The notes beneath the pieces were generated by a model. The model saw nothing but the letters and a program-made list of their open reading frames with translations. It did no database searches and was not told where the DNA came from. A stretch of 10,177 bases of DNA, from NCBI GenBank assembly GCA_009885425.1, contig VFKS01000220.1, positions 1 through 10,177 of the forward strand. Reading direction: 5' to 3'. Position 1 is the first letter of the stretch; every line of letters begins with the position of its first letter. The DNA is from Novosphingobium sp. (lineage in GTDB: Bacteria > Pseudomonadota > Alphaproteobacteria > Sphingomonadales > Sphingomonadaceae). The position numbers were made by a program, and so were the translations under genes. Below are positions 4,940-10,177 of the stretch, one piece after another.

Positions 4940-7359
4940 GTGCAGTCGCCCTCGGCGCTCGCGCTCGGCCGATCGAGCGGGTGGTGCTGGGCGCGGCTTT
5001 GCTTGCCAGTGCGGGACTGGTCTGGGTGGTTACGGGGCAATGGTTGGCGGTCGTGGCTTTTGCAGCCGGTTTGATCGGACTGGGCGGGATCGCCTGGTTC
5101 ATCACCCGTCAAACGCCAGACAGCAGCGCCCCCGAATTTGCCCTGCCAGATTGGTCCGTCACCGTCGCAGCGATTGACCGCGCCGATGTCGCGATCGCCG
5201 TGACCGACCGGGCCGGGCGGCTGGTCTGCGCCAACCCGCTTTATGAAAAATGGTTCACCGCGCAGCAGGCTCCGCCGCGCCTCGCGGTCGACAATGCCAG
5301 CCTCGAGCGGCTTGCCAAGGCGGGCCGCGCCGCTTGGCGCGATGGCCGGGGCGCCGCGGATCTGGTCGAAAGCAGTGAAGGCCGCTGGAAAGCCAGCGCG
5401 CTGCGCGCCGGGCGCGGCGATGACTATCTGGTCTGGACAATCGCGCCGCTGACCCCGCCCGATCTGGTCGCCGAACTGGTCCCGCACCTTGACGGCAAGT
5501 TGGGTCGGGCCTTGAGCCAAGCCGGGTTCGCCGCCGCAATCGTCGATCCCGATGGCAAATTACGCGCCGCCAGTGCGGGCTTCGCCAGCCGTGCGACCGG
5601 CGACCCTGCCGCGCTGCTGACCGGGCAGGAATTTACTGCGCTGCTCCGCCAGGACGAACGCGACCAGATCAGCTGGGCCCGTGACGGCAAGCGCGGGGCC
5701 TCGCTCAGCCTGTTCTATCTGCCGGTCAGTGATCCCGATGCAAGGGCAGCGCCTGACTATGACAACACCCCCAGCCTGATCCTGATTGCCGATCACGGTG
5801 TCGGCATCGGTAGCGGCGGTGGTGAGGCCAGCGCGGCTGTGCCGCATCTTGAAGCGCTGCTCGGCCAGCTTCCGCTCGGCCTCGCCATGGCTGATCGTGA
5901 CGGGCGGCTGCTTTTCGCCAACGCAGCCTTCATGCGCGCGGCGGGCAAGGATGGCGAGGTGCCGCCAACCTATCCGACCGATCTGGTGGTGCAGGAAGAC
6001 AAGGGCACGATTTCTGACGCGATCCGCCGTTTTGCCCAGGGGCCAGCCGCCAGTGGTGATCTGGCGGTGCGGCTGCGCGGGCAGCCAGAGGAGCCGGTCA
6101 CACTCAATCTGGCCGGAGTGCGCGGGCTGGGCGAGGCGGCGGTGCTGCTCGGCCTGACCGACAATACCGAGGAAACCCGGCTCAAGCGGCAAGTTGCTCA
6201 GGCGACCAAGATGCAGGCGGTCGGGCAATTGGCGGGCGGCGTGGCGCACGATTTCAACAATGTCCTGACCGCGATCCTCGGCACCTGTGATCTGATGCTG
6301 CTGCGCCACACGCCCGGCGATAGCGACTATGACGATATCCAGCAGATCCGCGCCAATTCGAACCGCGCCGCCAGTTTGACCCGGCAGTTGCTGGCCTTCA
6401 GCCGCCAACAGACGCTGCGTCCCGAAGTGCTGCAGCTGCCCGATGTGCTGTCGGACGTATCACATCTGCTCAAGCGCCTGATTGGCGAAAAGATTCAGCT
6501 GACTGTCACCCATGACCGCGATCTGGGTCCGGTCCGCGCCGATCCCAGCCAGCTCGAACAGGTAATCGTCAATCTCGCCGTCAATGCCCGCGACGCAATG
6601 CTGGCCAAGAGCGAGCATGGCGGCAAGCTGACCCTTGCGACCAAGAAGGTCAGCGCGGCCGATGTGGCCCGGATGCCCGGCGGGATCATGCCGCTGGCCG
6701 ATTATACAGCGCTGGTGGTGCAGGATACCGGCAGCGGGATTGCGCCCGATCACCTCGGCAAGATATTTGAACCGTTCTTCACGACGAAGGATCTGGGCAA
6801 AGGCACCGGGCTTGGCCTCTCCACGGTTTACGGGATCGTCAAGCAATCGGGCGGCTTCATCTTTGCCGATAGCGAACTGGGCCGGGGAACGACCTTTACC
6901 GTCTATCTGCCGGTCCACCATGCCGATCCGAATGCACCGGTGGCCGAACTGGCCGCGCCGGTCGAAGCGCCGGTCCAGCAATGGTCCGGCGGGGGCAGGC
7001 TGTTGCTGGTCGAGGACGAGGATATGGTCCGCGCCGTTGCCGAACGTGCACTGACCCGCGCTGGCTATACCATCACCACCGCCAGTGATGGCGATGAGGG
7101 GTTGGAACTGGTCAAGAGCGGGGCGCAGTTCGATATGATCGTATCCGACGTGGTGATGCCCGCGATGGACGGCCCGAGCATGGTCCGCGAAATCCGCAAG
7201 CTGCGGCCGGACCTGCCGGTTCTGTTCATGTCGGGCTATGCCGAAGAGCAACTGCGCAAGGAAATCGACATCGACAGCGTCGAATTCCTGCCCAAGCCGT
7301 TCTCAGTTCAGCAGATCAGCGACAAGGTTGGCGCGGTGTTGGCGGCGGCGAAAAGTTAA
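4936..7359 (+). CDS. cckA: Hybrid sensor histidine kinase, CckA type
   Basis: CckA autophosphorylates and passes phosphate through its own receiver to ChpT, and then to CtrA and CpdR, controlling the cell cycle or, in many alphaproteobacteria, motility. The 807 residues show two membrane helices (about 14-32 and 36-56) and three PAS-like modules (about 75-170, 190-285 and 303-410). The HisKA H-box is QLAGGVAHDFNN with phospho-acceptor His438. The ATPase domain has an N box NLAVNARDAM (546-555), G1 DTGSGI (597-602), FEPFFTTK, and G2 GKGTGLGLS (621-629). The receiver (about 687-805) has the acidic pair E693/D694, phospho-acceptor Asp738 in VSDVVMP, Ser766 and Lys787. HDFNN and the RQLLAFSRQQTLRPEVL segment are close to Caulobacter CckA. 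I chose ATG 4936 for its GAGGCGAGGG site and ATGA overlap; the longer upstream frame lies over DUF2062. Confidence 0.93.
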   Translation: MSAVALGARARPIERVVLGAALLASAGLVWVVTGQWLAVVAFAAGLIGLGGIAWFITRQTPDSSAPEFALPDWSVTVAAIDRADVAIAVTDRAGRLVCANPLYEKWFTAQQAPPRLAVDNASLERLAKAGRAAWRDGRGAADLVESSEGRWKASALRAGRGDDYLVWTIAPLTPPDLVAELVPHLDGKLGRALSQAGFAAAIVDPDGKLRAASAGFASRATGDPAALLTGQEFTALLRQDERDQISWARDGKRGASLSLFYLPVSDPDARAAPDYDNTPSLILIADHGVGIGSGGGEASAAVPHLEALLGQLPLGLAMADRDGRLLFANAAFMRAAGKDGEVPPTYPTDLVVQEDKGTISDAIRRFAQGPAASGDLAVRLRGQPEEPVTLNLAGVRGLGEAAVLLGLTDNTEETRLKRQVAQATKMQAVGQLAGGVAHDFNNVLTAILGTCDLMLLRHTPGDSDYDDIQQIRANSNRAASLTRQLLAFSRQQTLRPEVLQLPDVLSDVSHLLKRLIGEKIQLTVTHDRDLGPVRADPSQLEQVIVNLAVNARDAMLAKSEHGGKLTLATKKVSAADVARMPGGIMPLADYTALVVQDTGSGIAPDHLGKIFEPFFTTKDLGKGTGLGLSTVYGIVKQSGGFIFADSELGRGTTFTVYLPVHHADPNAPVAELAAPVEAPVQQWSGGGRLLLVEDEDMVRAVAERALTRAGYTITTASDGDEGLELVKSGAQFDMIVSDVVMPAMDGPSMVREIRKLRPDLPVLFMSGYAEEQLRKEIDIDSVEFLPKPFSVQQISDKVGAVLAAAKS

Positions 7360-7363
7360 GGCC

Positions 7364-7399
7364 CTTGAACATCGCGCGGCCAGCGCCGACATAGGCGCT
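7364..7399 (+). promoter_or_regulatory. Candidate clpP promoter with inverted repeat around the -10
   Basis: In the 59-base gap between cckA and clpP, CTTGAAC (7364-7370) gives a -35-like TTGAAC. Seventeen bases later GACATA (7388-7393) resembles the TACATG and TACACT boxes proposed for smpB and clpX, though it fits the -10 consensus poorly. AGCGCC (7382-7387) and GGCGCT (7394-7399) form a perfect 6-base inverted repeat whose spacer is exactly GACATA. CTTGAA is also the -35 core of RpoH heat-shock promoters, and clpP is often a heat-shock gene, but no good RpoH -10 is seen. The repeat could be an operator or a leader hairpin. Confidence 0.35.
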
Positions 7400-7418
7400 T
7401 CCAGCAAAGAGGATTCCC

Positions 7419-8105
7419 ATGATCGACCTGTACGGTGCGCGCGGCGCGCAAGGAAAGTTCACGCAAGACCCCATCACCGGCGCGCTGATCCCGGTTGTGG
7501 TCGAGCAATCGGCCCGCGGCGAACGCAGCTTTGACATCTATTCGCGGCTGCTGCGCGAACGGATCATCTTTGTGACCGGCGAAGTTGAAGACCATATGGC
7601 CTCGGTGATCGTCGCCCAGTTGCTGTTCCTGGAAAGCGAGAATCCGAGCAAGGATATCTCGATGTACATCAACTCGCCCGGCGGCGTGGTGACGGCTGGC
7701 ATGGCGATCCATGACACGATGCAATACATCAAGCCCAAGGTTTCGACGGTCTGCATCGGCCAGGCCTGTTCAATGGGCAGCTTTCTGCTTGCCGCTGGAG
7801 AGCCAGGAATGCGGGTGGCCCTGCCGCAAGCTCGGATCATGATCCACCAGCCTTCGGGCGGTGCCCGCGGCATGGCCAGCGATATCGAAATTCAGGCGCG
7901 CGAGATTTTGCGGCTCAAAAAGACCATGCACGAGCTTTATGCCAAGTATACTGGCAAGACTGAGCAGGAAATCGCCGATGCGATGGACCGCGATACCTGG
8001 CTCAGCGCCAGCGAAGCCAAGGACTTTGGCCTGGTCGATCGGGTGTTCGAAACCCGGCCCGACAACGAAACCGATGCCAGCGGCAGCGGCGGCGCGCCTA
8101 GCTAG
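7419..8105 (+). CDS. clpP: ATP-dependent Clp protease proteolytic subunit ClpP
   Basis: ClpP forms two stacked seven-membered rings of serine protease subunits and works with ClpX or ClpA to degrade unfolded, tagged or regulated proteins in the cytoplasm. The 228-residue protein has the full catalytic triad: Ser118 in GQACSMGSF, His143 in MIHQPSGG and Asp192 in MDRDTW, with the same spacing as E. coli ClpP. The NSPGG loop at 85-89 and the [13 protein letters not shown] handle segment are normal. The N-terminus before [20 protein letters not shown] is about 25 residues and probably includes a self-removed propeptide. The last 16 or so residues are acidic, Gly- and Ser-rich, and probably disordered. 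AAAGAGGA (7406-7413) lies 5 bases before the ATG, a strong ribosome binding site. Confidence 0.97.
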   Translation: MIDLYGARGAQGKFTQDPITGALIPVVVEQSARGERSFDIYSRLLRERIIFVTGEVEDHMASVIVAQLLFLESENPSKDISMYINSPGGVVTAGMAIHDTMQYIKPKVSTVCIGQACSMGSFLLAAGEPGMRVALPQARIMIHQPSGGARGMASDIEIQAREILRLKKTMHELYAKYTGKTEQEIADAMDRDTWLSASEAKDFGLVDRVFETRPDNETDASGSGGAPS

Positions 8106-8170
8106 GCATAAGGGAAACAGTAACCCTGCCGCTTCAGCACAGCGCAATGCCTTGCTGCTATGAGGTAGGA

Positions 8171-8238
8171 TTGAAAATTGTGACGCCCGGGTTACACTCC
8201 GGCGAATCCCCGCACCTTGCGGGCAACGGACTTAGAGC
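8171..8238 (+). promoter_or_regulatory. Candidate clpX promoter and leader with small hairpin
   Basis: Within the 133-base clpP-clpX gap, TTGAAA (8171-8176), a 16-base spacer and TACACT (8193-8198) form the best promoter candidate in the window. The -35 matches five of six consensus bases and the -10 four of six. Transcription would begin near 8205, giving a leader of about 34 bases. The leader holds CCCGC-ACCTT-GCGGG (8209-8223), a 5-base-pair hairpin, then a weak ACGGA ribosome binding site (8226-8230) 8 bases before the ATG. clpX may thus be made separately from clpP, as in several alphaproteobacteria. The rest of the gap shows nothing I can name. Confidence 0.5.
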
Positions 8239-9495
8239 ATGACCAAACTGAGCGGAACCGACGCCAAGAGCACCCTGTACTGCAGCTTCTGCGGGAAGTC
8301 GCAGCACGAGGTACGCAAGCTGATTGCCGGCCCGACCGTGTTCATCTGCGATGAATGCGTCGAGCTGTGCAACGACATCATCCGCGAGGAAACCAAGGCC
8401 GGGATCGCTGGCAAGAAGGACGGCGGGGTGCCGACCCCGAAGGATATCTTCGAGACGCTCAACGACTATGTAATTGGCCAGGACCGCGCCAAGCGGGTGC
8501 TCTCGGTTGCGGTGCACAACCACTACAAGCGGCTCAAGCACAGCGCCAAGGGCAGCGAAGTCGAACTGTCCAAGTCGAACATCCTGCTCGTGGGCCCGAC
8601 CGGCTGCGGTAAGACGCTGCTGGCTCAGACACTGGCGAAAACCTTCGACGTGCCCTTCACCATGGCCGATGCCACGACCCTGACCGAAGCCGGCTACGTG
8701 GGTGAGGACGTTGAAAACATCATCCTCAAGCTGCTCCAGTCGAGCGACTACAATGTCGAAAAGGCGCAGCACGGGATCGTCTATATCGACGAAATCGACA
8801 AGATCAGCCGCAAGGCCGAAAACCCCAGCATCACCCGCGACGTTTCGGGTGAGGGCGTTCAGCAGGCGCTGCTCAAGCTGATGGAAGGGACCACGGCCTC
8901 CGTGCCTCCCCAGGGCGGCCGCAAGCACCCTCAGCAGGAATTCCTGCAGGTCGATACCACCAACATCCTGTTCATCTGTGGCGGGGCGTTTGCTGGGCTC
9001 GAAAAGATCATTGCCGACCGCCTGCAAAAGCGTTCGATCGGGTTTGGCGCGCATGTCGCCGATCCGGAAAAGCGCAAGGTCGGCGAACTGCTGCAAAAGG
9101 CTGAGCCCGAAGATCTGCTGAAATTCGGCCTGATCCCTGAATTCGTCGGGCGTCTGCCGGTGATCGCGACGCTGGAAGATCTGGATATCGCCGCGCTGGT
9201 CAAAATTCTGCAAGAGCCCAAGAACGCGCTGATTAAACAGTACGCCAAGCTGTTCGAGTTGGAAGACGTCGCGCTGACCTTTACCGACGATGCGCTAGAA
9301 GCGATTGCCAAGCGGGCGATCGAACGCAAAACCGGCGCGCGCGGGCTGCGCTCGATCGTGGAAAGCCTGCTGCTCGACACCATGTTCGACATCCCCAGCG
9401 AAGGCGAAATCGCCGAAGTGGTGGTCGACAAGGACGTGGTCGAAGGCCGCAAGGAACCGGTGCGGGTGCTGAAGGGCAAGGAAGAGGCGGCCTGA
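8239..9495 (+). CDS. clpX: ATP-dependent Clp protease ATP-binding subunit ClpX
   Basis: ClpX is the AAA+ hexamer that recognises, unfolds and threads substrates, including SsrA-tagged proteins, into ClpP. At 418 residues it is close to the usual length. The N-terminal zinc-binding domain has C15, C18, C37 and C40 (CSFC and CDEC). The AAA+ core shows Walker A GPTGCGKT (119-126), pore-1 loop GYVGED (152-157), Walker B IVYIDEID (180-187), the RKH loop in [10 protein letters not shown] (226-235), the arginine-finger segment [10 protein letters not shown] (298-307) and sensor-2 [10 protein letters not shown] (364-373). The C-terminal helical domain and the acidic and basic tail are normal. It follows clpP by 133 bases with its own likely promoter. 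SmpB, encoded upstream, supports the tagging that feeds ClpXP. Confidence 0.98.
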   Translation: MTKLSGTDAKSTLYCSFCGKSQHEVRKLIAGPTVFICDECVELCNDIIREETKAGIAGKKDGGVPTPKDIFETLNDYVIGQDRAKRVLSVAVHNHYKRLKHSAKGSEVELSKSNILLVGPTGCGKTLLAQTLAKTFDVPFTMADATTLTEAGYVGEDVENIILKLLQSSDYNVEKAQHGIVYIDEIDKISRKAENPSITRDVSGEGVQQALLKLMEGTTASVPPQGGRKHPQQEFLQVDTTNILFICGGAFAGLEKIIADRLQKRSIGFGAHVADPEKRKVGELLQKAEPEDLLKFGLIPEFVGRLPVIATLEDLDIAALVKILQEPKNALIKQYAKLFELEDVALTFTDDALEAIAKRAIERKTGARGLRSIVESLLLDTMFDIPSEGEIAEVVVDKDVVEGRKEPVRVLKGKEEAA

Positions 9496-9509
9496 TCAGG
9501 GCTGCGGCG

Positions 9510-10177
9510 ATGCGGCCACTCCTGGTCGTCCTCGGGGCGCTGGCGCTGGTTGGTAATGCCGTCTCGAATTGGCAAGCGGTTCAGCCGGCGTCGGAAATCT
9601 TCGCCAATCCCCAAGCCCGTGCTTTGGCCGAAGCCGCCTGCGCAGGCGACACTGCACAGGTCGAGCGGCTGATTGCCGATGGTGCCCCAGTTGACGAAGC
9701 CGGCCAGTACGGCGTGACCCCGCTGATCTGGGCGCTGACCTGTGATGGCATCGAACTGCCGAGCGACCTGTCCAACCGCATCGCCGCCACGGGCCGGGTG
9801 CCCGCGATCAAGCCGGTCCGTCCGGGCTATCTGAACGCGCTGGCCGTCCTGCTTCAGGCCGGGGCCGACCCCAACCGCCTGGTCGATGGCGCCTTTGGTC
9901 CAGTCTATCCGGGGACCCGCAATCCGGTGCTGGACGGCTATTCGCCGTTGCTGATCGCGGCGGAGTTCCGGCAGGCACCGGTCCTGCGGGCGCTGCTGGC
10001 GCATGGCGGCGAGCCCAATGCCCGCGCCCGGGTCCGCGAAGGCTTTGACGATGGAAGTACCGCGCTCAGCGTGGCCTATGCTCGGGGAAGCTGGCTGGCC
10101 ATGTCGAAAGACCTGGCGCCTTTCGACGATCGTCAGTTCGAGAATTTTTTCGTTCTGCTCGATGCCGGGGCCGATCC
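9510..10177 (+). CDS. Exported or membrane-anchored ankyrin-repeat protein, C-terminus cut by window edge
   Basis: The frame is open from ATG 9510 to the window end (222 codons), so the protein is partial. It starts 14 bases after the clpX stop with AGGG (9498-9501) at 8-base spacing, and is likely co-transcribed with clpX. The N-terminus [19 protein letters not shown] is a signal peptide or membrane anchor with no clear cleavage site. Ankyrin-like units follow: [39 protein letters not shown] (about residues 38-76, described here as two pieces, AEAACAGD through [10 protein letters not shown] and then GVTPLIWAL), [12 protein letters not shown] (111-122) with [11 protein letters not shown] (143-153), [13 protein letters not shown] (158-170) with STALSVAY, and [10 protein letters not shown] at the edge. 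The LLxxGADPN and TPLxxA patterns identify the fold. Insertions of 20-30 residues separate the units. Ankyrin repeats bind proteins; the partner is unknown. Confidence 0.82.
   Translation, partial: MRPLLVVLGALALVGNAVSNWQAVQPASEIFANPQARALAEAACAGDTAQVERLIADGAPVDEAGQYGVTPLIWALTCDGIELPSDLSNRIAATGRVPAIKPVRPGYLNALAVLLQAGADPNRLVDGAFGPVYPGTRNPVLDGYSPLLIAAEFRQAPVLRALLAHGGEPNARARVREGFDDGSTALSVAYARGSWLAMSKDLAPFDDRQFENFFVLLDAGAD

Noticed and set aside
5560..6408. Minus-strand open frames of 282 codons here and 263 codons at 6460-7251, opposite cckA
   Set aside because: Both are mirror frames of the kinase, with low-complexity translations and no ribosome binding site that stands out.
8106..8130. AGGG (8111-8114) and CCCT (8124-8127) as a terminator after clpP
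   Set aside because: The stem is only 4 base pairs with a 9-base loop and no T tract follows, so this is not a convincing terminator.
7360..8238. CtrA binding sites (TTAA-N7-TTAA type) near cckA, clpP and clpX
   Set aside because: I looked for paired TTAA half-sites in the gaps at 2829-2895, 3775-3893, 7360-7418 and 8106-8238 and found none.
8158..9213. A 351-codon open frame on the minus strand, opposite clpX
   Set aside because: It mirrors the highly conserved clpX coding sequence and has no recognisable domain. A second minus-strand frame at 8931-10004 behaves in the same way and also covers two genes.

Overview
The window looks like chromosomal DNA from an alphaproteobacterium, most likely a sphingomonad (Sphingomonas, Novosphingobium or Erythrobacter-like). 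This rests on the high G+C, the CckA-type hybrid histidine kinase with an HDFNN H-box, the DUF4169 small protein, and protein styles typical of that order. It is mostly core, housekeeping sequence. I see no tRNA, rRNA, CRISPR array, insertion sequence, phage gene or integrase. No gap between genes exceeds about 135 bp.

Left part (1-2828, minus strand). A compact four-gene unit reads leftwards: a secreted soluble lytic transglycosylase (slt), the transcript cleavage factor greB, a 59-residue DUF4169 protein, and an unrecognised small protein that runs off the left edge. The junctions are a 4-base overlap, a 2-base gap and a 1-base overlap, so translation is probably coupled.

Middle part (2896-7359, plus strand). 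dapA (4-hydroxy-tetrahydrodipicolinate synthase, lysine and diaminopimelate pathway) diverges from slt across 67 bp. A strong imperfect inverted repeat follows its stop codon. Then come smpB (tmRNA partner in trans-translation), a DUF2062 membrane protein and cckA (cell-cycle hybrid sensor kinase). smpB, DUF2062 and cckA are chained by two ATGA overlaps. The only promoter-like signal before smpB would leave a leader of just a few bases.

Right part (7419-10177, plus strand). clpP and clpX, the two parts of the ClpXP protease, each appear to have their own promoter region. A secreted or membrane-anchored ankyrin-repeat protein starts 14 bases after clpX and is cut by the right edge.

How the genes fit together. 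SmpB-dependent tagging feeds stalled-ribosome products to ClpXP, and in Caulobacter the CckA phosphorelay controls ClpXP-dependent turnover of CtrA. The 3.9-9.5 kb stretch therefore puts three linked parts of protein quality control and cell-cycle proteolysis side by side. The dapA/slt pair supplies and remodels peptidoglycan. I found no convincing novel multi-gene system. The points most worth a second look are intergenic structures (3779-3832 and 7382-7399), the near-leaderless smpB, and three poorly characterised genes (the small protein at the left edge, DUF2062 and the ankyrin protein).
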